DNA from: JAKPQD01 sp029572965
Lineage (GTDB): Bacteria; Bacteroidota; Bacteroidia; Bacteroidales; DTGW01
NCBI GenBank assembly: GCA_035374585.1
Contig: DAOSPF010000108.1
Coordinates: 1 to 8,070, forward strand
Reading direction: 5' to 3'
DNA length: 8,070 nt
Below are positions 1-6,974 of this stretch, piece by piece. The position numbers were made by a program, and so were the translations under genes. The notes below the pieces were generated by a model. The model made no database searches. It was not told the origin of the DNA and saw nothing but the letters and a program-made list of their open reading frames with translations. How positions within the stretch are numbered: the stretch's first letter is position 1; every line of letters begins with the position of its first letter.

Positions 1-1131
1 GGTGTTGCTACTCAGGAAGAAGAATTGCGTAAACGCTTTACAGGAAAATCTGATTACCTGGTTAACTATTTCACTATGCTTTCGCAAGAAATTCGTGAAA
101 TTATGGCTGAAATTGGTATCACCAAGATGGATGACCTCGTTGGACGAGCCGATTTACTTACCAGTCGCAGCTATCCAGACCATTGGAAGGCAAAAACTGT
201 TGACGTTTCAAAGCTTATTTTCATGCCTGCTGAAGCAAAAGTTTATCCTTTGCGTTTCATGACCCCTCAGCACCATGATATCGAAGGCCAGATAGATCAT
301 GACTTAATAGCTATATCTGCTGCTGCCATCAAGAACAAGGAAAAAGTGTGGGCATCAAAATGTATTACTAATGTTGACCGCACAGTCGGGGCAATGCTTT
401 CGGGCGTTATTTCAAAGCAATACGGAGACGAAGGCCTTCCTGAAGATACTATCAATGTACGTTTTACAGGTTCAGCAGGCCAAAGCTTTGGTGCTTTCAT
501 GACAAAAGGTATTACTTTCCGTCTTGAAGGCGAAGCTAACGACTATCTTGGCAAAGGCTTATGCGGTGGGAAAATTATCGTTGTCCCGCCTGCAAGCTCA
601 ACATTCGTGCCTGAAGAAAATATTATTGTAGGAAATACTTTACTTTATGGTGCTACCAGCGGACAAGTTTATATTCGTGGTATAGCGGGTGGGCGTTTTG
701 GTGTTCGTAACTCCGGGGCACATGCTGTTGTTGAGGGTGCTGGCGACCACTGTTGCGAGTACATGACAGGTGGCCGTGTAGTGGTACTTGGCAAAACAGG
801 CCGTAACTTTGCTGCTGGTATGAGTGGTGGTATTGCTTATGTGCTTGATGTTGATGGCGACTTTGATTTCTTCTGCAACAAAGGGTTGGTGGAACTTTCA
901 CCACTCGAAAGCAATGACGATATCAAGGAAGTACAGACCATGATTAGCAATCACCTGCATTATACCAACAGCTCGTTGGCCGAACGTATTTTGACCAATT
1001 GGAACGACTACGCTGCTAAGTTTGTAAAAGTAATTCCTCTTGAATACAAGAAAGTACTTGAACAACAAAAGCTTGAAGCTCTCGAAGCCAAGTTGGCCAT
1101 GAGTGAAGACGAGCCACATGTAAGGTATTAA
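1..1131 (+). CDS. gltB: Glutamate synthase large subunit, C-terminal part (5'-truncated by window)
   Basis: The large subunit of glutamate synthase uses glutamine-derived ammonia and 2-oxoglutarate to make glutamate in the cytoplasm, with electrons passed from GltD. Frame 1 is open from base 1 and gives 376 residues. The first residues, GVATQEEELRKRF, are the segment that directly follows the cysteines of the 3Fe-4S cluster in this family, so the glutaminase and most of the FMN/synthase domain lie upstream of the window. Residues about 80-330 form the GXGXG beta-helix domain, with glycine-rich turns at 157-166 (GSAGQSFGAF), 186-189 (GLCGG), 211-221 (GNTLLYGATSG) and 267-277 (GRNFAAGMSGG). A charged alpha-helical tail ends at a TAA stop. 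gltD follows after 92 nt in the same direction, as expected of a gltBD operon. The subunit could be NADPH- or NADH-linked. Identification is firm; only the 5' end is missing. Confidence 0.96.
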   Translation, partial: GVATQEEELRKRFTGKSDYLVNYFTMLSQEIREIMAEIGITKMDDLVGRADLLTSRSYPDHWKAKTVDVSKLIFMPAEAKVYPLRFMTPQHHDIEGQIDHDLIAISAAAIKNKEKVWASKCITNVDRTVGAMLSGVISKQYGDEGLPEDTINVRFTGSAGQSFGAFMTKGITFRLEGEANDYLGKGLCGGKIIVVPPASSTFVPEENIIVGNTLLYGATSGQVYIRGIAGGRFGVRNSGAHAVVEGAGDHCCEYMTGGRVVVLGKTGRNFAAGMSGGIAYVLDVDGDFDFFCNKGLVELSPLESNDDIKEVQTMISNHLHYTNSSLAERILTNWNDYAAKFVKVIPLEYKKVLEQQKLEALEAKLAMSEDEPHVRY

Positions 1132-1223
1132 AATTTTCGATTGATGATTGTTGGTTGAAAAATTAATCAGCAATGGTCATTCAACAATTAACAATATTAA
1201 CAGACAATTAATAATTTAAAGAT

Positions 1224-2648
1224 ATGGGAAATCCAAAAGGATTTATGACAATACAACGAGTCGAGGCTGGCAACCGCCCGATTTCGGAACGTATCGAAGA
1301 CTTCAGCGAAGTTGAGCAAACGCTGAATGATGCCGACAGACAATTACAAGCTTCACGTTGCATGGACTGTGGTATTCCATTTTGCCAATGGAGTTGCCCG
1401 GTAGGCAATACCATGCCCGAATTTCAGGATGCTGTTTACAAAGGCAACTGGGAAGAAGCCATCAAAATTTTGCATTATACCAATAACTTCCCTGAATTTA
1501 CAGGGCGTATATGCCCAGCCCCTTGCGAAAAAGGTTGTGTACTTAACATTCACAAAGAACCTGTAACTATTCGTGAAAACGAATGTGCTACGGTTGAAAA
1601 AGGTTTTGCTTTGGGCTATATCAAACCAAATCCTGCTAAAAAGAAAACAGGTAAAAAAGTAGCTGTGATAGGTTCAGGACCTGCAGGTATGGCTGCTGCT
1701 GACCTTCTCAACAAATGGGGACACACCGTTACCTTGTTTGAGAAAGACGAAGCTGTAGGAGGATTGCTCCGCTTTGGTATCCCTGACTTCAAACTTAACA
1801 AGGTGGTAATTGACAGGCGCGTTGAATTGATGATAGCCGAAGGCCTTATTGTTAAAACCAATACCCATGTTGGTGTTGATGTAAAAGGCCAGGATATTAT
1901 GAAAGAATATGATGCTGTTTGTATTGCCATAGGGGCAATGGTTCCTCGTGATTTGCCTGTTCCTGGCAGAGAACTCAAAGGAATACATTTTGCCATGGAC
2001 TTTCTTACACAACAAAACCGTGTAGTACGTGGAACAGAATTCTCTGCCGAGCAACGCATCAACGCTAAAGGGAAGCATGTACTTGTTATTGGCGGTGGTG
2101 ATACCGGGAGCGACTGTGTAGGTACATCAAACCGCCATAAGGCCAAGAGCGTAACACAAATTGAAATTATGCCACAGCCACCTGTCAACAGGACTGCAGA
2201 CAATCCTTGGCCTTATTGGCCTTTGGTACTAAAAACTTCTTCATCACACGAAGAAGGTTGTAACCGTATGTGGAGCCTGGCTACCAAACGTTTCATTGGA
2301 GAAAATGGCCAGGTAAAGCAGGTTGAGGTTATTGAGGTAAAATGGGAAAAGGATGCTTCGGGCAGAATGAACATGGTAGAAGTTCCAGGAACTGAAAAGA
2401 TTATTGAAGCAGACTTAGTGTTCCTTGCCATGGGCTTTGTTTCTCCAGTTCACGAGGGCTTGCTTAACGAGCTTGGCGTAGAGTATGATGCCCGCGGTAA
2501 CGTAAAAGCCTCTGCTGACAAGAAAACCAGCGTGGACAAAGTATTTGTTGCTGGAGATGCTACCCGTGGCCCATCACTTGTAGTACATGCTATTGCCGAA
2601 GGCCGTAAAATGGCAGAATCTGTTCATGCTTTCCTGATGAACAAGTAA
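1224..2648 (+). CDS. gltD: Glutamate synthase small subunit, NAD(P)H-oxidising flavoprotein
   Basis: The small subunit oxidises NAD(P)H on FAD and passes electrons through iron-sulfur clusters to GltB. It is 474 residues, close to the usual length. The start MGNPKGFM matches the typical GltD N-terminus (MGxPxGFM). Cluster-binding cysteines sit at 46, 49, 54 and 58 (CxxCx4Cx3C), with a second group at 97, 101 and 105 (CPAPCEKGC). The FAD-binding Rossmann motif VIGSGPAG is at 148-155, the NAD(P)H-binding motif VIGGGDTG at 288-295, and the C-terminal FAD contact VFVAGDATRGPSLVVHAI at 440-457. All key residues are present, so the subunit should be functional. The 92 nt separating it from gltB is AT-rich; I see no convincing promoter or terminator there, so co-transcription is likely. 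A strong terminator-like hairpin follows the stop codon by 20 nt. Some related proteins act as stand-alone NADPH oxidoreductases, but the gltB neighbour settles the role. Confidence 0.96.
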   Translation: MGNPKGFMTIQRVEAGNRPISERIEDFSEVEQTLNDADRQLQASRCMDCGIPFCQWSCPVGNTMPEFQDAVYKGNWEEAIKILHYTNNFPEFTGRICPAPCEKGCVLNIHKEPVTIRENECATVEKGFALGYIKPNPAKKKTGKKVAVIGSGPAGMAAADLLNKWGHTVTLFEKDEAVGGLLRFGIPDFKLNKVVIDRRVELMIAEGLIVKTNTHVGVDVKGQDIMKEYDAVCIAIGAMVPRDLPVPGRELKGIHFAMDFLTQQNRVVRGTEFSAEQRINAKGKHVLVIGGGDTGSDCVGTSNRHKAKSVTQIEIMPQPPVNRTADNPWPYWPLVLKTSSSHEEGCNRMWSLATKRFIGENGQVKQVEVIEVKWEKDASGRMNMVEVPGTEKIIEADLVFLAMGFVSPVHEGLLNELGVEYDARGNVKASADKKTSVDKVFVAGDATRGPSLVVHAIAEGRKMAESVHAFLMNK

Positions 2649-2668
2649 AATATTCACTTTTCATAGGT

Positions 2669-2703
2669 AAAACGCTTTGTATCTTTTTGATGCAAAGCGT
2701 TTT
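2669..2703. terminator. Bidirectional intrinsic terminator between gltD and the GH105 gene
   Basis: Two 15-nt arms (2669-2683 and 2689-2703) pair fully, with one G-U wobble, around a TTTTT loop. The outer bases are AAAA on one side and TTTT on the other, so on either strand the transcript makes a GC-containing stem ending in a U run. The element lies 20 nt after the gltD stop and 10 nt after the stop of the convergent GH105 gene, which is where a shared terminator is expected. This is read from the sequence; termination itself is inferred. Confidence 0.85.
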
Positions 2704-2713
2704 CATTTTAAAG

Positions 2714-3925
2714 TTATTTCAATTTCACAACTTCGCAACCGGCCAGTAATACAGCTCCCAGACCATGAATGTCGTTGAGCATGGTTGGGCGTTTGTAATA
2801 AAACACCAGGTTGTTTTCAATGCCCGTGCCAATGCAGATGTCAGCAACTTGTCCGTCAGGTTGTATTTTTGTTTTTAATCCTTTCCATCCGGCAAGGGCA
2901 ATTGTGCTATAGCGTTTGTCGAGCCAGCCTTCATTAACACCTTTAGCGATGGCATAGGTAAACATTGCCGAGCAGGAAGTTTCGAGGTAAGAGTCGCTTT
3001 TGTCCAGCAGTTGATGCCAAAGCCCGCTTTCGCTCTGATACCTTGCCAGGTTGTTTACCTGTTGGCGGTATATGGCCAATAGCGTGTCTTTCAATGGTGA
3101 ATAAATCGGTAAGCAGCCCAAAAGGTTAACCTGGGCCATAATACACCATCCGTTAGCCCTTCCCCAATGAGCTACGCCGTTTTGCTTCATACTGTCAAAA
3201 TAGCAATGGTAATACAGCCCGTTATATTTGTCGTACAAATAATGCGTAAACAGGGCTATCTGTTTTGCAGCAAAGCTAAAAAACGATGTATCGTTGTTTA
3301 GTTTTCCGTAACGTGCCAGAAAGGGAACGCTCATATACAGGTCATCGAGCCATACAGTCTTATCATATGGGCCAGTGCGGGCAAGGGTACCATCTTTCAA
3401 CCGATATTCTTTGTGTAGCATATATTCGGCAGTTTTATGCAGGTAATCGAGGTACCTTTCATTTTTGTCCAATGCATAGGCTTCGCAAAGTCCTGCTGCC
3501 ATTGCACCACAGTCATCCAGCATCTCCATTCGGTAATACTGGTCCATCCCTGTATTTTGTATCCCAGATGTGTAAAGCTTTTCAAAGAAACTGATATTAT
3601 CAAAGATAAAACGGTAGTTTTTCAAAGCCTGCTGTTTATACTTCTCATCCCCAGTAACACTAGACAATTCGAACATAGCAAGGTTCAACACACCATTCCA
3701 GTACTTCCATTCGAGATACGGACTGGTGATATTATACTGTTTATCAGGCACAAGACCTTGTGTAGTTGTATAGGCCTTTCCTTCTTTGTCTGAAACAGTA
3801 TAAGCAGTGTGAGAGATAATATAATCTGCAGTTTTGCAAATGATAGCTATATCTGATGCTGCACACTGGCTATAAGTTTTGGAGGCTAATGCTACTAAAA
3901 GTATTATGAAAGCTAGTTTTCTCAT
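2714..3925 (-). CDS. Exported unsaturated rhamnogalacturonyl hydrolase, glycoside hydrolase family 105 (YteR/YesR-like)
   Basis: GH105 enzymes hydrate the 4,5 double bond of a non-reducing-end unsaturated uronic acid made by polysaccharide lyases, which releases it from the oligosaccharide. The protein has 403 residues. Residues 1-19 look like a signal peptide (MRKLAFIILLVALASKTYS) without a lipobox, so it is probably periplasmic, unlike the cytoplasmic Bacillus enzymes. The rest fits an (alpha/alpha)6 barrel. Family landmarks in order are LDDCGAMA at 136-143, WLDDLYM at 192-198 (the WxDD aspartate acts as the catalytic acid/base in YteR), HWGRANGW at 253-260, SGLWHQ at 300-305, ETSCSAMF at 315-322 and HGLGAVLLAG near the C-terminus. 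It is the last gene of the operon, starting 4 nt after the DUF4861 stop. Substrate is most likely rhamnogalacturonan I disaccharide; other GH105 members act on ulvan or arabinogalactan fragments. GH88 is less likely given the motifs. Confidence 0.92.
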   Translation of the reverse strand: MRKLAFIILLVALASKTYSQCAASDIAIICKTADYIISHTAYTVSDKEGKAYTTTQGLVPDKQYNITSPYLEWKYWNGVLNLAMFELSSVTGDEKYKQQALKNYRFIFDNISFFEKLYTSGIQNTGMDQYYRMEMLDDCGAMAAGLCEAYALDKNERYLDYLHKTAEYMLHKEYRLKDGTLARTGPYDKTVWLDDLYMSVPFLARYGKLNNDTSFFSFAAKQIALFTHYLYDKYNGLYYHCYFDSMKQNGVAHWGRANGWCIMAQVNLLGCLPIYSPLKDTLLAIYRQQVNNLARYQSESGLWHQLLDKSDSYLETSCSAMFTYAIAKGVNEGWLDKRYSTIALAGWKGLKTKIQPDGQVADICIGTGIENNLVFYYKRPTMLNDIHGLGAVLLAGCEVVKLK

Positions 3926-3929
3926 TTTC

Positions 3930-5162
3930 TTATTTTAACTGGTAAACAATTGGATTTTCGAATTTCACAGCTTGTTGTTTTAAGTAACCTTCAAATAGCT
4001 TTTTATCAGAAAATAAAGGGCTTGATAATTCCCATCCGGCTATAAAAATGAATTTAACTGGCAAGGATGAGGTAACTGGCATTTTTATTGCAAAAGTATT
4101 GGTGACTCCACTACCATTATTTGTTGTTTGAAACCAATCTATAAAGTCATTCTTTTTAAGAATAATCCCTAATCCCAAGATGTCATTGTTTTCTGATTGT
4201 TTATCATGCGTGTAGAAGATATTGCAACCATCTGTGGCGGCAGTAAACAATTCTTTGCAATGTAGGTTAACAAGTCCAGTAGCAAGCAAGAAGCTATCTG
4301 AAGGATGCATCACATGTACTTCACTTCGATACCCATATTCTCCAGCAACAATTGATATCCGGTGTTTCAAGGCAAAGGTGAGATTGCCAGTTTGTACCTT
4401 AGCAAAATCAAGATCTAACACTGATCTTACCGGGCCTTCAGCAACAATTTTAAAGCTTGCACCTTCTTTGGCGCTGATACGATAGAGACTGTCTTTGTAA
4501 CAAACGCCTAACGAGCCTGCACCAAGAGAATTACCTACTTTCAGAACATCCATTCCCCAAGGCTTCAGGTAGTGATATTCTTCCTTTATTCCAACGCTGT
4601 CGAGCACCATTTTTGAGGTGGTTTTGCCAAAGATATCAATGCCATTTCGCTCGTCAAAGTAATTACGGAATGCCACCTTGTCGTTTTCCCAACCAGGGCC
4701 TTCGAATTGAGGGTAATGTTTTGTACTATCCACCACAAAACCTTTCAGACGAGTTGCCGAACCTGCTTCTTCATATATTTTGCCAGTTTTTATAGTCTTT
4801 GCAAAACGAATGTTGGTACGGAGCCCATATTTTGGAGATTCTGCTTTGTTGATTATTTTAATAGCCAATGTTAATTGTTCCTGTGGTTTGAAATCTGCCA
4901 GAAATGCCAGTTCGTCCCATTTCCCATCACCGTTTAGGTCATCGAGCTGTGAAGGAAGGCTTTTTTTGCTATCATAAACTATCAATGTTTTGTCGGCGCT
5001 GATTTCTCCAAGTATTTTAATAACAGAATCTCGAGTAATGACAATCATCTCGTCATTTCTTTCAATATTGGCAGTATTTTTAAGAATTACCTGTAATTCC
5101 TTTGCAAAAAAGACATTGGAACCGAAAAGAATAATGAGTATAAGAGTTAAGATGTTTTTCAT
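3930..5162 (-). CDS. Exported DUF4861 family protein of unknown function in a uronate-polysaccharide operon
   Basis: The protein is 410 residues from the ATG at 5162. I chose this over an in-frame TTG at 5183 because the ATG puts a clean signal peptide first (MKNILTLILIILFGSNVFFA, probable cleavage near residue 20). The mature protein is probably periplasmic. I recognise it as DUF4861 by overall pattern: an early DLNGDGKWDE stretch at 75-84, then GPGWENDKVAFRNYFDERNG at 155-174 followed by DIFGK, and a lysine- and tyrosine-rich C-terminal end. The 75-84 stretch resembles a calcium-binding EF-hand/dockerin loop. DUF4861 proteins are known companions of pectin-degradation genes in Bacteroidetes. 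Its place between kduD and a GH105 gene suggests work on unsaturated uronic-acid oligosaccharides. I have an unconfirmed recollection that an oligosaccharide dehydratase from a marine ulvan locus may be related; treat this only as a lead. No catalytic residues can be assigned from sequence alone. Confidence 0.8.
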   Translation of the reverse strand: MKNILTLILIILFGSNVFFAKELQVILKNTANIERNDEMIVITRDSVIKILGEISADKTLIVYDSKKSLPSQLDDLNGDGKWDELAFLADFKPQEQLTLAIKIINKAESPKYGLRTNIRFAKTIKTGKIYEEAGSATRLKGFVVDSTKHYPQFEGPGWENDKVAFRNYFDERNGIDIFGKTTSKMVLDSVGIKEEYHYLKPWGMDVLKVGNSLGAGSLGVCYKDSLYRISAKEGASFKIVAEGPVRSVLDLDFAKVQTGNLTFALKHRISIVAGEYGYRSEVHVMHPSDSFLLATGLVNLHCKELFTAATDGCNIFYTHDKQSENNDILGLGIILKKNDFIDWFQTTNNGSGVTNTFAIKMPVTSSLPVKFIFIAGWELSSPLFSDKKLFEGYLKQQAVKFENPIVYQLK

Positions 5163-5177
5163 AATGTTATTTTTTAG

Positions 5178-5212
5178 AACCAAGAAACAAAAGATAATCT
5201 TGACTCTTGGTT
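5178..5212 (-). other. Intercistronic hairpin between kduD and the DUF4861 gene
   Basis: Perfect 8-bp arms AACCAAGA (5178-5185) and TCTTGGTT (5205-5212) enclose a 19-nt loop, which itself contains a smaller palindrome AAGAT-A-ATCTT (5191-5201). On the transcribed strand the stem begins directly after the kduD stop codon and ends 15 nt before the DUF4861 ATG. No U run follows (the next bases are CUAAAAAAUAAC), so it does not look like a full intrinsic terminator. It could be an RNA processing or stability element, or a partial attenuator. The structure is seen; the role is inferred. Confidence 0.5.
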
Positions 5213-6001
5213 TTACGTATTTACAGGTTTCCCAATGGTAGCAAGTATGCCGCCATCAACATAAAGTACATGGCCATTAACAAAATCAGATGCTTCAGAA
5301 GCAAGGAATACTGCCGGGCCTTTTAGTTGTGCCGGATCGCCCCACTTCCCAGCAGGTGTACGGCTAATAATAAAGTCGTTGAACGGGTTGCCCGTGGCTT
5401 GCAAAGAAGCAGTCTGCGATGTAGCAAAATAGCCTGGGCCTATGGCATTGACCTGTATATTATACTTTGCCCATTCGGTGGCCATACTCTTGGTTAGCAT
5501 TTTCAAACCTCCTTTGGCAGCAGCATAAGCAGCAACAGTATCGCGTCCCAGTTCGCTCATCATAGAACATATGTTGATAATTTTGCCATGTCTCCTTTCA
5601 ATCATTCCTTTTACCACATGTTTTGATACTATAAATGCTGCAACCAAATCAATATCCATGACTTCACGGAATTCTTCTACTTTCATATCCAATATGGGAA
5701 TGCGTTTGATGATGGCAGCATTGTTTACCAAAATATCTATCGGACCAACTTCTTTCTCAATTTTCTGGATATTTTCAATCACTTCTGCTTCTTTGGTAAC
5801 ATCGAAAAGGTAGCCTTTGATATCAAATCCAGCCTTTTCATAAGCTTTCTCTGCTTCTATTTTTTTCTCGGCATTGTGATTATTGAATACGACCTTGGCT
5901 CCAGCTTCGGCAAGCCCAATGGCTATTTCCATCCCTAAGCCATGTGAGGCACCTGTTACAAGGGCAGTTTTCCCGGTAAGGTCAAAAAGTTTATTTGTCA
6001 T
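5213..6001 (-). CDS. kduD: 2-dehydro-3-deoxy-D-gluconate 5-dehydrogenase (SDR family)
   Basis: KduD reduces 2,5-diketo-3-deoxygluconate (DKII, from KduI) to 2-keto-3-deoxygluconate with NAD(P)H in the cytoplasm. The 262-residue protein is a classical short-chain dehydrogenase. The nucleotide-binding TGASHGLG is at 16-23, NNAA at 93-96 (usually NNAG), the catalytic serine at 146, and YAAAK with Tyr159 and Lys163. The C-terminal part has GPGY at 188-191, TPAGKWGDP at 215-223 and HVLYVDGGI at 244-252. The SDR tetrad asparagine position appears to hold Asp118 (VMDIDL). Bacteroidetes homologues are often labelled gluconate 5-dehydrogenase, but the gene starts 1 nt after the kduI stop, which makes the KduD role much more likely. 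The tight spacing implies translational coupling. The start ATG gives a normal N-terminus a few residues before the first beta strand. Confidence is high for the family and good for the substrate. Confidence 0.88.
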   Translation of the reverse strand: MTNKLFDLTGKTALVTGASHGLGMEIAIGLAEAGAKVVFNNHNAEKKIEAEKAYEKAGFDIKGYLFDVTKEAEVIENIQKIEKEVGPIDILVNNAAIIKRIPILDMKVEEFREVMDIDLVAAFIVSKHVVKGMIERRHGKIINICSMMSELGRDTVAAYAAAKGGLKMLTKSMATEWAKYNIQVNAIGPGYFATSQTASLQATGNPFNDFIISRTPAGKWGDPAQLKGPAVFLASEASDFVNGHVLYVDGGILATIGKPVNT

Positions 6002-6002
6002 A

Positions 6003-6836
6003 TTACTTTAGCTGATTGATAGTACATATATCCATGTCACTGTAATCGTAGTTTTCACCGGCCATACCCCATACAAAGCTGTAGTTTGAGGTACCTACTC
6101 CACTGTGTATTGACCACGGAGGCGAAATGACGGCTTGTTCATTGTGTAACCATACGTGCCTTGTTTCATGGGGTCGTCCCATAAAGTGGCAAACAGCCTG
6201 ATTTTCAGGCAGATTGAAATACATATAGACCTCCATTCTCCTGCTATGGGTATGGGCTGGCATAGTATTCCATACGCTACCGGCTTGTATCTCGGTCAAC
6301 CCCATTTGTAGCTGACAGGTAGGCAATATCGAACTAACCAGCAACTTGTTCAATTGCCTGTAATTGGAGTTTTCAGCCCCACCTAAAATAGCTTTTTCGG
6401 CTTCTTCAAAACGTACCAGTCTAGATGGATATTTTCGATGAGCCAGTGCAGAATTGAAATAAAATTTTGCCGGATTTGCACTATCTAAAGATGAAAAAGT
6501 AACTTCATGTGTTTCTTTTCCCAGGTATAATGCATCTTTGAAGTTCATTTCAAAGATTTCCCCATCGACAATAACTTTCCCCTTCCCTCCAATATTGATG
6601 ATGCCTATTTCACGGCGTTCGAGAAACCAGTCAGACTTTAACAAGCCAAAAGAATCAAGCTTGATTGCCTTTACCGGCATTATCCCTCCAACGATGAATC
6701 TGTCGTAATGCGAATAAACAAGGGATATTTCGTCTTTTTCAAAAAGCTTATTGATGACAAAATCTTTCCGGATGCGTTCTGTGTCATAAGCTATAAACCC
6801 ATCAGGGTTGCTGGCATAGCGTTCCTCAATTTTCAT
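6003..6836 (-). CDS. kduI: 5-dehydro-4-deoxy-D-glucuronate isomerase (4-deoxy-L-threo-5-hexosulose-uronate ketol-isomerase)
   Basis: KduI converts 5-keto-4-deoxyuronate (DKI), the rearranged form of the unsaturated uronic acid released by GH105 or oligogalacturonide lyases, to DKII in the cytoplasm. The 277-residue length matches the family (278 in E. coli). It is a zinc-dependent double-cupin enzyme. His195, His197 and Glu202 lie in the PAHTHSRRMEVYMYF segment and His244 in PPWSIHSGVG, lining up with the E. coli ligands His196, His198, Glu203 and His245. Other typical stretches are GGIMP at 50-54, FLERREIGIINIGG at 71-84, and FVWGMAGENYDYSDMD near the C-terminus. It is the first gene of the four-gene minus-strand operon, so regulation of the set should act in the region upstream of it (6837-7019). 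Nothing suggests loss of function. Confidence 0.96.
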   Translation of the reverse strand: MKIEERYASNPDGFIAYDTERIRKDFVINKLFEKDEISLVYSHYDRFIVGGIMPVKAIKLDSFGLLKSDWFLERREIGIINIGGKGKVIVDGEIFEMNFKDALYLGKETHEVTFSSLDSANPAKFYFNSALAHRKYPSRLVRFEEAEKAILGGAENSNYRQLNKLLVSSILPTCQLQMGLTEIQAGSVWNTMPAHTHSRRMEVYMYFNLPENQAVCHFMGRPHETRHVWLHNEQAVISPPWSIHSGVGTSNYSFVWGMAGENYDYSDMDICTINQLK

Positions 6837-6847
6837 TGGTAATATTT

Positions 6848-6945
6848 TTTACAAAAGTATAATTTTTATAATCAGTTGTAAAGTATTTATTTCAGAAAAA
6901 CTCCCTTTTTACAATTTTTTACAATTGGTTGCACCTCTTTACAAC
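6848..6945. repeat. Cluster of five TTTACAA repeats in the divergent regulatory region
   Basis: TTTACAA occurs on the plus strand at 6848-6854, 6908-6914, 6918-6924 and 6938-6944, and inverted (TTGTAAA) at 6876-6882. The start-to-start spacings of the direct copies are 60, 10 and 20 bp. The middle pair is an exact tandem duplication of TTTTTACAAT (6906-6925). The copies at 6875-6883 and 6937-6945 extend to a perfect 9-bp inverted pair, GTTGTAAAG and CTTTACAAC. The cluster lies between kduI and the divergent outer-membrane gene. Binding by a regulator is inferred; the identity of any such protein is unknown. Confidence 0.5.
6852..6859 (-). promoter_or_regulatory. Candidate -7 element for the kduI operon
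   Basis: The minus strand reads TACTTTTG, matching the Bacteroidetes -7 consensus TAnnTTTG, and it is the only such match on this strand between kduI and the divergent gene. The -7 box ends 15 nt before the kduI ATG, which would leave a leader of only about 10 nt. No TTTG-like -33 box is visible at the usual distance, so an activator-dependent promoter, or a chance match, are both possible. Confidence 0.3.
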
Positions 6946-6954
6946 ATGTTACTA

Positions 6955-6972
6955 TTGGTATACAAATGCCAA
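6955..6972. promoter_or_regulatory. Operator-like 18-bp dyad upstream of the outer-membrane gene
   Basis: TTGGTAT (6955-6961) and ATGCCAA (6966-6972) form 7-bp inverted arms with one mismatch around ACAA. The dyad ends 2 bp before a TAnnTTTG box and covers the place where the -33 element would be, so a protein bound here could block or recruit RNA polymerase for the plus-strand gene. The symmetry is seen directly; the operator role is inferred. Confidence 0.4.
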
Positions 6973-6974
6973 GG

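Noticed and set aside
1140..1174. An imperfect inverted repeat (ATTGATGATT / AATCAGCAAT) between gltB and gltD.
   Set aside because: The arms are AT-rich with a mismatch and a 15-nt loop, with no U run after it. This is within what is expected by chance in such sequence.
1616..2203. A 195-codon open frame on the minus strand opposite gltD.
   Set aside because: It lies fully inside the well-conserved gltD sequence, has no recognisable domain, and looks like a by-product of gltD codon use.
2714..3925. GH88 (unsaturated glucuronyl hydrolase) as the family of the exported hydrolase.
   Set aside because: The WLDDLYM, HWGRANGW and SGLWHQ motifs and the kduI/kduD context fit GH105 better, though the two families share a fold and chemistry.
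5160..5183. A TTG start at 5183 for the DUF4861 gene, adding seven residues.
   Set aside because: The ATG at 5162 gives a standard signal peptide (basic start then hydrophobic core), and the added residues overlap the intercistronic hairpin.
5213..6001. Naming the SDR gene gluconate 5-dehydrogenase.
   Set aside because: The sequence fits that label's Bacteroidetes group, but the 1-nt linkage to kduI and the GH105 gene in the same operon point to the KduD reaction.
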